From NCBI GenBank assembly GCA_028023455.1, contig JAQFVV010001022.1:1-64000 (forward strand): DNA of 64,000 nt, written 5' to 3'. Within the stretch, counting starts at the first letter, position 1. The number at the start of each line of letters is the position of its first letter. Positions 35,195 through 47,830 of the stretch are shown here, piece after piece. The position numbers were made by a program, and so were the translations under genes. The notes below the pieces were generated by a model, which worked only from the letters and a program-made list of their open reading frames with translations, was not told the DNA's origin and did not search any database. The DNA is from Epiperipatus broadwayi. Its lineage: Eukaryota > Onychophora > Udeonychophora > Euonychophora > Peripatidae.

Positions 35195-36899
35195 AGTCAT
35201 TAGCTTATTCCCTTCTTTAAGTCTCAACTAACACACAATAGTGTATTTTATTTATAAAAAATGAAACACGTAAGCTTGAAACAGTTCATGTGACCAAACA
35301 CTTGAAAAGTGTCAGAGAGAGACCTCTTTATAACAAACTGATCATAGTCAAGCACAAATTGTCTTATATTTATTACAAAATATTAAAATGAAGTTTGGAC
35401 AGCATATACACTTATAATGAAAAAATATCAGAAACAAAAATAAACGTACACGTATATATGTATGTGTGTATGTGCTCACAAAAATTATATTTTTTGAATA
35501 TCTGTTCATACTTTTTAATCAAATCTTTTCAATTATGGTTAAATATTTATCAATTAGATATATTGCTAGTCATACATTTGCATGAATGTAAATAAGAAGG
35601 TAATCAATTTGTTTTGTTTTTTAAAGTAGAAATTAATCAATTTGTCTTTACAAATATATGCCAATGATGTAAAAGTTAATTTTTTTTTTTTAAAAAAAAT
35701 CAAAGAATCTAATATAAAATGTCAGATAAAAGCAATATTTTTATATATTTTAAAAAATAATATTAAAAAGCTTTTTCAGCAAATATTCTTTTTGCTCTTT
35801 TAAATCTTCATAGCTACTGTTTTAAAGCATAAATTTACATTACATAGACACCTATACTTTTTACATATAAAAATAATTAGATCCAACCATAAAAAAACAA
35901 TAACAATCCAATTATTTACAATTATGGCATACAAAAAAAAAAATTTTTTTTCCTTCCCTCTTTATTCACTCTCTCCTCCTCCTTGCTTTCCATCCTTTCA
36001 TTATTCTATCTTTTGTTTTCTCAATTAAACAACTTATAACAATAATACAATATGCATAGAGACAAAATGTAAAATATATACTGTATAATTTTCCATGCAT
36101 TTTTAATTATCCAATTATTAGTTAAATTAATTGATGGCTTATATATATATATATATATTCATGCAGTTATGTTTGTTGCAGTTAACATAATTAGTTTCAT
36201 ACATTTACTTCTATCAAGTTCTTTAATACTATTTAAAATTATTTAATATTACTAATAATTTGTCTTTTGGGGGCATGTTTTCAATCACCATGTGTCTATT
36301 GGATGCCATTAGATTTAATGGTACAGGCTGAGATTATTAATATACATATTACATGTGTATGAAAATGTACATGTGGAAACATGCACATTTGTACACATCT
36401 GTAATGAACTGCATGTGTTTAAGTAAAATTGTGTGCATATGAGAATTAAGTATTTTAGTGTAATTAATAACAATTTAAAATATTTAAAGAAAATCTTTCA
36501 TTTATTTATCTAAATTGTGATTACTTTTTAAATGTGAATAAATGGTAAAATGTACTTGTTTTATACATGAACAATTTCATAATATGAGTATGTCTATAAT
36601 TATTACTGCTATAGTATTGACATTTCAGTTGAATCACATCTACTATAAACTATGTAAAAACTATTTTTTAGAAATCATTCTAAAAGTTCTACATGCAACA
36701 ACACATAAAACAATATTAAATTTCATTCAATAAAAATGAAAATACAAAAATTTTAAATATAAATGTGAGAAGATAGTGACAATAATAAATAATTAATATA
36801 GAAATAATAAATTATATTTATTATTGGGTTACAATTTTTTTTTTCAAATGGAAGATAACTTAGATTTGTTAACATGTTCACAAAACATTTGCTGACTTC
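35195..36899. other. A+T-rich stretch, nothing recognised
   Basis: It contains a TA tract at 36140-36160 and a TGTGT/ACATGTG-rich patch at 36345-36440. No gene or RNA is recognised. Confidence 0.45.
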
Positions 36900-37990
36900 T
36901 CTGATTTTTCTTTAGTGATGGGTGTCATATTTAGATAAGATTCTGGCATTTAAAAAATCTATATTATGAACAGTAACCATAATAAGGAGTGTGTGTGCAT
37001 TAGCATTTTCCTCTACTAGCACTGATGAACCAATTACGAACCTCTATAATTTTTATACAGACTTTCATAAACTCCCGGAAATTCAAGAGAGATCAAATTC
37101 TTATATCTGGAAAGAATACTACCAATTTTTTTAATCAGTAGTATAGATTATTCTTACATAATTTGAGATTTTTAAATATATTTAATACTAACTGTAAATC
37201 ATTTTATATAAAAAATATAAGGTCTAATGATTATTGTTTGTTTTTCTTGATTGTTTTAGTATCACTATTGCTTTATTTATGATTCCCTCATTATAGCTAT
37301 TAGTTATCAAGATATTGTTTATATTTCATTTTCTAGGTATGATTTATCTTTAAGGTTGACTGAACAATTTTTACTATAGAAGAAATCTGAGGTGGATGAT
37401 GAAATAAAAATCTTAATATTTTTTTGAAAATAGAAATGACAAAAATTCATTGTTTTTATTTATTTATTTTTTTGATGATGAGTATCTCAAGGAATGGATG
37501 TTTTTCATTAATCTCCATTTCTATTGGGAATTTAATATGAAGAATGATAATATTATGTGATAAAAATTATATAACTTATCATTATCATGCTGTTAGAAAA
37601 CAAGCATATCATCTAAATATATTTCTCAAATAAAGAGTTTAAAGGTACTGACTTCTAAAATATAGATTTCTATGTATTCTATAAGCAATTCTTCAAGCAT
37701 ATTAAGATGGAAAATTAACATTGGAATATTAAAAATTTGTATATAATATTACACAGTGTACACAAAATATTTTTTTAAAAGCAATGTTTAGCAAAAGTGG
37801 TGGATTGCAGCACTGTTTATCTTCAAATTTTCATCAGTCAGAATACTTGTAAACAAAAAAACATAAAAAAACACATCATATCTACTTAATATATTTGTTT
37901 CAATCTTTAAATTATTTTAATATAGAAGTAAAATTTGCTGAGTGCATTGTGTATGATTTTAAAGATGGTATAGTAAATTATATTATATTA
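36900..37990 (-). pseudogene. Decayed Penelope-like element, third lineage
   Basis: Going down the minus strand the order matches PLE copy B. TIPSLKSYTMHSANFTSILK lies near 37970-37900 (copy B: TIPSIKSYIKNSLHFISVLK). FLFTSILTDENLKIN lies near 37850 (SLFTNIPIDEALNI), LLKKYFVYT near 37770, IEYIEIYILEVSTFK near 37680, and EIYLDDMLVF (RT motif C, YLDD) near 37620. IKFPIEMEINEKHPFLEILI lies near 37530 (IKFTMETE...LPFLDVLV), HHPPQIS near 37395, and LISLEFPGVYESLYKNYRGS near 37090 (the start of the GIY-YIG domain). About half the residues agree but many stops and shifts occur, so this is an ancient insertion, far older than the copies at 1-4447. Confidence 0.72.
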
Positions 37991-39390
37991 AATATAAATA
38001 CATTCCCTAGGAAATTTTGATTTTTGTTTTGATGGATTTATCTGTTAAGAAAAACAATAGAAAAAGTTATCGGAATCAAACTATTGAAGAAAATATAGCA
38101 GCAGTTTTTCCTGTTTTAGCTGTTGAAAAAGGCAGAAGCAGACATTCAGCTGTGAAAAGCACACTACAAGAAAAAGGCTTTGTAAAATAGATTTGAAAAA
38201 AACAAGTCCAAAGTTTAAGCATGAGGCCGAACATCAACAAATTTAAATCATGTTACCTACTATGAAATTGTAAAATACCCTGAAGTAATCAGCAAAAAGC
38301 CTTATCTCCATCCAAGAGCCTGAGTATCACTGTCTCTATGTGTTAGCCTGAACTGAAAGATTATTTTTAAAAATTGATAAATTCTTTTTCTGTGTTAGTC
38401 TGGGAAATATTCTATCACAACACAGAGAAAATTAGCTGGGTACATTAGCCTAAAAGTGTGTGTCAATGAAGAAGCCAAAAAATCAACAAAGAAAAAGTGA
38501 AAAATACAATTGCCAAAGAAGGACTCAGACAAATTAAATGGTAAAAGGTATTTTAATATGCACATTATTTTTACATTTATAGATAATTTTGAAATTAAGT
38601 AACAATTGCTATTAATTAATAATTTTTAATTGAAACATGTTTATATATTACTTTCCTTCCAAAACTATAAAAAGGATTTAGCTAATTTAAATTTTTTATC
38701 TTTGTTAGATAATTTTTTTAATATATAAATAATAATAAGTCTTAATGAATAATTTGATTAATTTAACATTTTCTTTTAAAACATGTCTTTTTATTCATTT
38801 GATTTTCCCTCCAAAATTATAGAAAGAATTGTAGCTAATTTATTTTTTTTATATTTATTAGGTAAATTTATATATATATATATTGTAACTGAAAGGTCCA
38901 TCCAGACTGTAACAACAAAATGAATAATATAACACAAGACTGTTATGATATAATCTGATCATAGCCAGAATACACTGCAAAGACCCATCACAGCAATACA
39001 TGAAGGTATATTAAATTACCTGAACTTATTATGTGACTATTCACTTAGTAACTATTCTCACTAATGACTGTATCTTAAAACTACATTTCATAACCTTAAA
39101 CTAAGACTTTTTTATTTACATGAGACTTTATGGCTGACTATGGTCAAGATGGTATGATTTATGAAATTACTAAAGATTACTTTTCCAGAATTATATGTAT
39201 AATCTATTACATTAGGCCATTTAACAAGACAGTAATAACTATAATCAGCATCATAACATGATAGATCACTGCTCAGATATGCTCATGATTTTAGTACAGC
39301 AATGTTGTGTAGGGTATTTGTTTTGCAATAAAAGGTAAACAACATAAAATTTAGGTTCTTTCATCATTAATTTAAATGTCAATTTAAATC
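37991..39390. other. A+T-rich stretch with weak coding-like patch
   Basis: At about 38050-38190 (plus) a short open stretch reads KSYRNQTIEENIAAVFPVLA, vaguely like a helix-turn-helix start, but it is not assignable. A TA tract lies at 38870-38883. Nothing else is supported. Confidence 0.35.
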
Positions 39391-39394
39391 AATA

Positions 39395-39475
39395 GCAATG
39401 AGAGTCTTAGTGTAATAGGTAAAGCATCAGTTATAATATTAGAAAATAGGTTCAATCATAATGTTGGATAGGAAA
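39395..39475 (+). repeat. Degenerate tRNA-like (SINE-like) sequence
   Basis: TAGTGTAATAGGTAAAGCAT resembles a D arm with an A box, and ATAGGTTCAATC about 35 nt downstream resembles a B box. Stems are not well preserved, so this would be an old tRNA-derived repeat. Confidence 0.3.
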
Positions 39476-39479
39476 TTTA

Positions 39480-42400
39480 TTTATTAATTTAGGTTCTAAT
39501 ATCACAACCAACAATAGAAGTAACAAATTCTGGGTTATATTCTAAAATTAACAAAGCAAAGCTGAAGTGATGAAAGAGGTAAATGGGATTTTATTACACC
39601 TTATACATCACTAATTACTCAAGAACAAACACATTAATATATTTTCCTAGAATTTCAGCAAATCTTGTGTGTATTATCAGTGACAATATGCACTCTACTT
39701 ATTTAATATGATGGATTTTCTGATTCCATGTATGACAAATAGCAACAGTAAAGTTAGGTTAAATTATAAAATTAACATTTATTTACAACACAATCAATAT
39801 CAATAAATAATTGATTAATACAATGATCAAAAATAAATAAATAATACATGGATAATGTATATAAACAAACAAACACAATATAAAATTTTCTCACAAATGG
39901 GCTTGATTTCAGCCCTTATAAGGGTGAGGATAGGTTTAAACACCTAGTCAATAACATCTCCAATATGTCAATACCAGAACCAATGCACATATATTCCAGA
40001 TTTATAATAATAATAGTAATAATTGGTATTGGTAAACATGCAAAAGCTGACAATAGGGAGATAATTAATGAAAGAGAAAATTTGAATCTCAACTCAGCTG
40101 GAAATATCATATAAATTGATATGTAATAAATTATAGAAATAATTTATCAAATGCCCTTTTAATAGCTGATAACTGAACATGCGGGATCAATCTAAAAAGG
40201 AGGGAAACAACATCGACATCATAATGTATGGAGACTTTGCCCAAGCACATTTCTACAACAAGTAGCAATAGTATTCCTTTGGATGTATTCATCCACACAA
40301 AGATATAACAAAGTATTAAATGTCCTGTAGGTTTTCTAACCATCATCAGAGCAACAAGCACCATTACATAATGTTCTGCAGATTAATCACCAGTGCAAAA
40401 ACGAATATAAAGAATAAAATAAAATGGCAAGAGATTATTCTGCGGATTGAACTACCATCACTGAATAGTGCCATATAACATTATAAAATAGTGCAGACAT
40501 TCATCCCCCCCCCAAAAAAAACCCCATAGCCCTCATCTATAAAACTACTAAATTAGAAGACTCGTCTAGTCTTATGAACATGAATTAAGATATAAAGTGA
40601 AATAAGTACTTTAGTGTGGAAATAATTAAGATAATAGCTGACTCTTTATAAAACATGGCAGAATAATGATACATGGTAAATATAATATGAGCATATGCAC
40701 AAAACCATGGAAAAACATACAGGATTAAGCCATATGGTGTTGGTGCATGTTATAGATTCATTAAATAATCATTAAATCTTTACACAAGTGCTGTTACCTA
40801 ATAATTGATTTTCTTCAATCCTTTAATCATATGTCCAATCCAATTAATTTACATTGATAAATAACTATTTTAGGCACAATATAATGCATACCATGAGGCT
40901 GCATACACATATAAGATAATATAACAATAGAAACCAAAATAAAATGCATACTCATTTAAATAACTATACTAAATTAAAATACACAATATTTCAAACATAT
41001 TGAAATATTCATCAATGAAATCAATAACACATTATCTTAAAATTCAATGTATAACATATAAATTAAATAGTTTTTCAATTATAAGATACAGAATTTTATG
41101 AGTTTGATTATAATCCTTTTCATTTTCACCCATAATAAATATTGCAAAATTAATTGATTCACACATAGGCTCTCTGAATATGTGGGATACTTATAAAAAT
41201 ATAGGATATATATAAGGCTGTAACATGTAAAAACATAACTCCATCTGAATAATCTCCTTATGAATGTTCAAAGCTGATCCTTTTCTTTTTTAATATATGT
41301 CACAAAAATATAGAGTATCTCTCCACATTAACCAATTTCATTATTTTTAACTAGAGTATTCCTCAAAAGTTAATAAACTTCATTACTTCTATGTAGGAAT
41401 GATAAAATATTTCATTACTTTTAATTTAGTAAGTGAATGTTGAAGACTAGGCATGATTGTGCAAGCAAACAAACAGTTATCCCATAATTATCATGACAGT
41501 TATAAAATAATTAACTGGTTAACTGTTATTTTTTTTCAACAGCTATATTATTATTTTAACAATAAGATAATTCACAGAGCAGGAATGTTATTTTTAATAT
41601 AAGTTCAAAGTAGAATATGGCTAAATCTTTATTGTTTATACATTTTAAAATTATTATATCATTCCGCTCCACACATATATAGTAAAACTATTTAATTTAA
41701 AATCATAAAAGTAAAATATTATATCCAAGGTTAATATAATATGTAAGCAATAAAAATATTTCCAGGTAGACTGATCTTTAAAGATTGTTATTCCTATTGT
41801 TCCAGTTGATAAGATCAGTACATTTTGATGATAGACATTTTGGAAAATAATTAGCAGTTAGATTCTCAGTTAGCAGACTTGAACAAACTTGTTTAAATTT
41901 TGCTACTTATATTGTTATTAGCACATAATAACATTGCAATTTGAATTATATAAGAAAAATTTTAATTTAGTTTTTTCTTTAGCCTTAATTTTAAGGAATA
42001 GCTTTCATATTTGTTACATTTTTAACAGTAGAATTTTTTTTACATATTTATTGCCTCTATTGCAGTTAATATAAAAAAATCTCTGAAGATTTTATTTCCC
42101 TTTTATCCAATTACATTTCTCCTCATTTACATATTTCTATTAAAAATGAAAAGAAAAAATGTGTTTATTGTTTAATTAAATCATTTTAATTAAATTAAAG
42201 TTATTCTTTAGGATTAGTTAAAGACAAAACAAATTATGATTATTATTATTATTTATCTTACTAAATTTGATGTAATATGCTTTTGGTTTTTCAGATTACA
42301 CACAGTTTGTCCAACTCAGTGACTGGAAAAGAGCAAAACTAATATATTAAAATATATAATAAGCAAAGCAAAAAAAAAAAAAAGAAACTACATAATGTCA

Positions 42401-45400
42401 TCATTGAGTCAATTTGAAAACAAATATCAAGAATACGGAAAGTGCTAACAATGGTAATCAAGAAGATAAAAAAATTTTAAATCAATTCCACCAAGCTCTA
42501 TATTTTGTACCAAAATATAAGCTTACAATATAAATATACATGAATAGTAATTGATCATATTAAATAATTATAATAATTTAATACTTTCTTTTGAAACATG
42601 TTTTTTGATTATTCATTTGATTTTCTCTCCAAAATTGTAAAAACATTTTAAATTAATTTAAAATTTCCTTATCTCTGATTGTAAAAAGTTTTTATTTCCA
42701 AACTTTAGTTATTAAAAAGGAAATAACATACTGCAAGCAAAGATTGATTAATTTAATGAATAAAAGTCAACTGATTAATTAGATTTACTATAGGAAATTA
42801 TAATTTTTGATAAAATGTATTTAAGTTTGAATTATCTTATCATGTCATTTTTAATCTTCTTAATTATTAATTAGTTACTTTAAAAATATTCTAGTATTAA
42901 TATCTTCATTCCTCCAGCTATGGAAAGTGTGCAACTTGATTTCATTACAGATTAGTATTTCATGGTTTTTTAAATTATCCAAGTAAAATTATTTAAAGTA
43001 GAGTAAGCTGCCATATTTATCTTTCCCTTGTTCACAGTTATAATCCCCAGAGATCTTGCTTCCTGAGTTAGTTTAAAAAATAATGGTTAGTTTTATGGAT
43101 GTAAGGGTTTATGTTTGTGTTTGGATATCTGGACAATAATTCTGAATGGTTATAGTTGGTATGGTATCAGATGGTTAGAGCATTGATGATGATCAACATT
43201 TATTAGTATCTCAGTATTATTTTTCATTAGGAGTGATAGATTAGCTTTTAAATATGAGAACCCAGATTGTTGTATTATACTTCCCCCTAAGTTTGGTAGT
43301 GGCTAGATAATTAGCCTGTTTATATTGTACATGTTTTAGATCCAGTCAATCAGGATGCCTGTCAGATGTCAAGTTGAGTATTCTTAGTTAATGCTGGAGA
43401 TATTTGATTATTATAAATTGTTAGTATTATTATTACAAATACTTAGTTTATTCTCATGCTGATTCTCCATGCTTCTTATATATTTTATCCTTTTATTATG
43501 ATTATTCATTTTACATTCATTCAGCAGGGATGGTAATGGATTCCCATTCCTCCATATTTAATTCTTTGATCTGTATCAATTTAGGTATCATATGATGTAA
43601 AAGCAATATTAAAGTTTACAATTACTGAAATTTAAATTTTGAAGTAACATTTTTCTTTGTAAAAAATTTCCATGTGAATGCATTGTTTTGGGGATGGGTA
43701 ATTGGGAGTTGTATACTATTTCAGAAAGTAGAATTATGCAAGTATAAAATCTAAACATTTAATTACAGGTGAGTATGCTACAATATATCATCAACAAAAC
43801 AAAATATTTTTGAAATAAAACGGAAACTTAAATAATTTCTTATATTTATCATAAAAACGTAGCAAGTAATATATATATATACAATATAAATATATACACA
43901 CATTCTATTATTTTTATTATTATTATTATTAAAGCAATTTTAATTAAGATCTGTTCTATTAAAATTTAACATTAAGAATTTTTTTTTTAATGTTTCCAAT
44001 TGAACAATTTTTAGAAAAGACATCTGGAAAATTTAAATAGCTCATCCGTTAATTTATTTTATATATTTGAAATATAATTTTTAAATAGATAAAAGAAATT
44101 ACTATATTAATTTATAATATATTTTTTTGTATTTCACATGAATGTTAAAATAAAAATGTCATTTTAATAGTGCAATGACATTAAATCAAAAATTAGGTAT
44201 ACTTTAAATTTCCCTGCATTGCATAATAAAAAAAATACCGCACCTTGAAAAAAAATATGACAAGACAAAATTCATCAATCACAAGAAATATCACATGATG
44301 AAAATTTAATTATTAAAGAAATATATATTATTTAGAAAAACAAGAATATTACAGAAGATAATATAGGCGTATACATATACCTCTATGCTTGGAGAATAAC
44401 GTACATTATAATGAGGTTTTGGATTTTATAGTGTTGAATGAAGATATCTTATAGTCACAGCATTAAGGTCTATATATTTGATAACTAAAAGATCCAGAGA
44501 TTAAGCTGTTTTAAAAATATATGAATGCCTTGTTAACACCTATTAAAAACGTGTTTTTTTTTTTTTTGGTGCTATGTGTTATTTTTCCAGATATTGAGAT
44601 TATAGTAAGAAGAACAATATAAGCCATTTTCAGACAAACTTCAAATTATGTAGTTATATTATTGTATTGTAAACTTTTTAAAATTGTAATAGCATTCAAA
44701 ATATACTCCTATTTTTGTTATCTCTATATTTCTGCTAAATAATCTCAGAAAATAATGTAGAAATATTAAGAGAAATATTGCAAACTTTGATGTCAGGTAT
44801 GATTTTAACAATCTTTGTTTTATCAAATGATTTTTGAAAAAAATGTGTTATTTGCCATCATAATTCATAAAATAATCTTTTCATTATTTTGTTGTTTGAT
44901 ATCATACAGTAAAAAATGTAGCAATCTATCTGGCATCTGGCTAAATTAATTTATATGTCAATAGATACTCTAAGAATGTATATACTTTTCAAAAAAAAAA
45001 AATACTTCCAGTAAACATGTTCACACTGTTTTTCCTCCTGATGTGTAATTGTTGAATGAATTGAGTAACATTATTTTATGATTTTATCTCTTTGAAATAT
45101 ATCCAACTACTGATAGAGATGGTTATGAGATATCATAGGTATCTTCAATTTTTGAAATGGTGTAGTAATAGTAAACTTTACATTGTGTTACTTAATTTAA
45201 TATAAAATTTACATAAATTTATAAAATACTTTTTGCAGATCCTACATAAGTTTCATATCAGTATGTCATTTTATTCTGAATGGTGCACAATGTTTAACAA
45301 TGTGTTTTTTAAAAACAAATGAGAAATTCTGTTAGATTATACAACTCATTCAAATACAATTAAAATTAGATAAAATTCTTATTTATAACAATGTATTCTT

Positions 45401-45584
45401 ACACAAACAATTTATGCTCAACTAATTTACATTAACTGTTATTCTAAAGTTGTAAGTCTTGATAATGAGCAGTTACTAAGTAATCTTACCATATTTAGCA
45501 TTATTAGTAATATGTACAAATTAGTTTTTCACATGGTACTCTTTAAATAAACAGACAAGTTAATAGTAAAGAAATAAAGCCATA
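39480..45584. other. Long A+T-rich stretch, no gene recognised
   Basis: A 77-codon minus-strand frame (40131-40364) is of normal base composition but has no recognisable domain. A C9A8 run lies at 40506. A less A/T-rich patch at 43010-43560 includes GGTATCAGATGGTTAGAGCA, which could be a tRNA-like A box. A TA tract lies at 43871-43881. Probably old intron or intergenic repeat debris. Confidence 0.35.
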
Positions 45585-46630
45585 CATCACATGACTTAAT
45601 TTGCTAAGCTTGTAATTATAAACTAAAATAAGAGTGTGCTAATAGCTCTAACAAGATTTATCGATAAATGTCAGAGAAAGAATTTAAAATCTCTTTCCAG
45701 AAATTATCCCCAGTCCCAGACTGGTTTATAGCTTTTGGATTTCCTCAAAGAAGCACTAGGTCATTTTAGACACTATATCCAAGTTACCAACTCAAAGCCA
45801 GCACTTATATGATAGTTAACTTTTATTTAGAAAATTTAAAATTTTCAGACACCTATGTGTCTTCAAATCCAGCTATCTAAATTAAATAGCTATGTGGGTG
45901 GAAAATCTTCAGTCATACCATATATTAATAGCCTTAGCAATATAACATCACTTAAGACTTAAAAGTAAAACTATAATTGTAAATAAATAAAGTCATACAT
46001 CACATGACTTAATTTAATAAGCTTGTAATTATAAACTAAAATAAAGAGTATGCTAATAGCTCTAACAAGCTTTATCGATAAATGCTGCAAGAGAAAGCAT
46101 TTAAAATCTCTATTCAGAAATTATCCCCAGATCAGTTTCTAGCTTTTGACTTTCCTTGGTGATGCACTAGGGCATTTATTAATAAAGCTTGTTAGAATTA
46201 TTAGCAAGCTCTTTATTTTAGTTCATAATTATAAGCTTTTCAAATCAAGTCATGTGATGTATGGCTTTATTTATTTATTATTATAGTTTTATTTTTAAGT
46301 CTTAAGTGATATATTGCTAAAGCTATTAATATATGGTATGGCTGAAGATTTCTCAGCCCCATATAAGTATTTAAGTAAGATAGCTGAATTTAAAGACATA
46401 TAGGTGTCTGAAAATTTCAGATTTTCTACTTAAAAGTTAACTATCAGATATGTTCTGGCTTTGAGTTGGTAATTTGAACCTAGTGTCTAAAATATCCTAG
46501 CACCTCACTGAGGAAAGCCAAAATTTAGAAAATGGTCTGGGGATAATTTCTGAATAGAGATTTTTGCTTTCTCTTGCAGCATTTGTTGATAAAGCTTGTT
46601 AGAGCTTCTATCATGCTCTTTATTTTAGTA
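45585..46630. repeat. Repeat family B array: inverted pair of tandem units
   Basis: On the minus strand, units of about 412-415 bp lie at 46165-45585: ACATCACATGACTTAATTT recurs at about 45585 and 45999, and AAACTAAAATAAGAG or a variant with AAAGAG follows each time. On the plus strand, from about 46165 to 46630, a unit of about 425 bp starts and ends with ATAAAGCTTGTTAGA...GCTCTTTATTTTAG (46170 and 46593). The two halves are head to head at about 46160. Units match 26945-27462. Each unit contains one hammerhead-like segment. Frames are closed, so this is a non-coding repeat. Confidence 0.8.
46503..46542 (+). ncRNA. Hammerhead-like motif, family B, intact core signature
   Basis: Stem I CCTCA (46503-46507) pairs with TGGGG (46538-46542), one G-T. 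The core CTGAGGA (46508-46514) fits CTGANGA exactly. GAA is at 46528-46530, A15.1 at 46531, and GTC at 46535-46537. Stem II (AAGCCAAAATTTA) is weak in this copy. Minus-strand relatives at about 46165-46118 and 45770-45712 keep AAAGCTA and CTGGGG but have two- or one-base core changes. Confidence 0.6.
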
Positions 46631-47729
46631 TACAAGTTAAGACATTGGTAAGATAAAGTGGCTGTTTTGAAGTTAAATTTGTATTTATAGAACAATGAAT
46701 AAAACACTATGTAAAATCAGACTAAAGGTCCTGATCTTTTGATTCATCTCAACTTTCTCATCCCCTTGATAATATTAGTTTAAATATTTTATGCAATTTG
46801 GAATATTTGTGACTGTTGAGTGTTGTAATCATTTTCTTTAATAAGTACTTTTGCATAGACTTTTTTATATTGTGAAATCCATTCATAGTTGATGTATGTG
46901 ATAATGATGTAGTTTTCTTTTCTTGAATTTACAGTAAACATTTAAAGGCATGATTTGCACATAAATAAAAATTTCATTTTCTTATCATATATACACTCAG
47001 TATTATCAGTTCATTAACAATTTTATCTATAGCAGAACTTGTTATCATTGATAGCATTGGATTAATATAACATTGGTTAAACAAATATTCAAAACCCCTG
47101 TCTTAATATTCTTCTCTCTACCTATTTATTATTTTCAAATTAAAATGGTGGCACAGAAATCTCTCAACATTTTTCTGAAAGTAGAATTATTTTAAATGGT
47201 TGCTGTGAAGATAGTTTTATTGTAAAATACTAATGTCTTAGAGACATAACATGTAAAAAAACATTCTTCAAAAGACTTCAATTAGGACATGGAATAAATT
47301 GATACTATATTTAAAATTTCCAGTTACTTCTAATATGAATCTATATTTATTAGGAACTGTACACTCATCTCAAGAACATCATGGTTTTTCTAACATTTCC
47401 CCTTATTTTTCATTAGAATATTTTGTACTCTTTATAAACTTGACAATTTCTGCATCAATATTTTACAACAATAATATAATCAAGCCAAAATCTTCAAATT
47501 CATAATTTATTAAAATAATCACAATACAGAAAGTATAGCACATGAGAGAATTTTTCCCAAGGAATGATAATTCTACACAATAAAAAATGCAATCACTTTC
47601 TAGTGACAGATCAAACCTACATGTCTACTAGTTAAGTTTTTTATTTGGTCAATCACAAAGCCTCATTTCTAATAATCTCTGGAATTGTGGGGTAATTTTA
47701 ATCTATCTAGCAGTAAAATTTCTGTTGAC
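46631..47729. other. A+T-rich stretch, nothing firmly recognised
   Basis: Minus-strand translation around 46800-47250 gives some long low-stop stretches, for example SSAIDKIVNELIILSVYMIR, which may be decayed coding sequence of an unidentified element. Not assignable. Confidence 0.3.
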
Positions 47730-47735
47730 AATTTC

Positions 47736-47769
<34 letters not shown>

Positions 47770-47775
47770 GAAATT
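47730..47775. repeat. TA-core hairpin 1
   Basis: AATTTCATTA and TAATGAAATT flank about 26 bp of pure TA. Arms are exact reverse complements, so the whole 46 bp can form a perfect hairpin. Confidence 0.9.
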
Positions 47776-47780
47776 ATATG

Positions 47781-47830
47781 CTTCAATGAGTTATATATAT
47801 ATATATATATATATATATAACTCATTGAAG
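47781..47830. repeat. TA-core hairpin 2
   Basis: CTTCAATGAGTTA and TAACTCATTGAAG flank about 24 bp of pure TA. Arms are exact reverse complements. It sits five bases from hairpin 1 with a different arm sequence. Confidence 0.9.

Noticed and set aside
37015-37045. CTGATGAACCAATTACGAAC near 37032, hammerhead-like in word order
   Set aside because: It lies inside the decayed PLE coding region on the other strand, and no stem I or stem II pairing exists.
38050-38190. Short plus-strand open stretch resembling a pipsqueak or pogo helix-turn-helix
   Set aside because: Agreement is limited to a few residues, and no transposase motif follows.
40330-40355. CTGATGA on the minus strand followed by GAAAACC, considered as another hammerhead
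   Set aside because: There is no stem II between the core halves and no closing stem I. It could be a relic but is not supportable.
43150-43230. GGTATCAGATGGTTAGAGCA resembling a tRNA D arm
   Set aside because: There is no matching acceptor, anticodon or B box within tRNA distance.
46740-47250. Minus-strand low-stop stretches that might be a decayed hAT-like or zinc-finger gene
   Set aside because: No motif could be matched with confidence on either side, and frame changes are unsupported.
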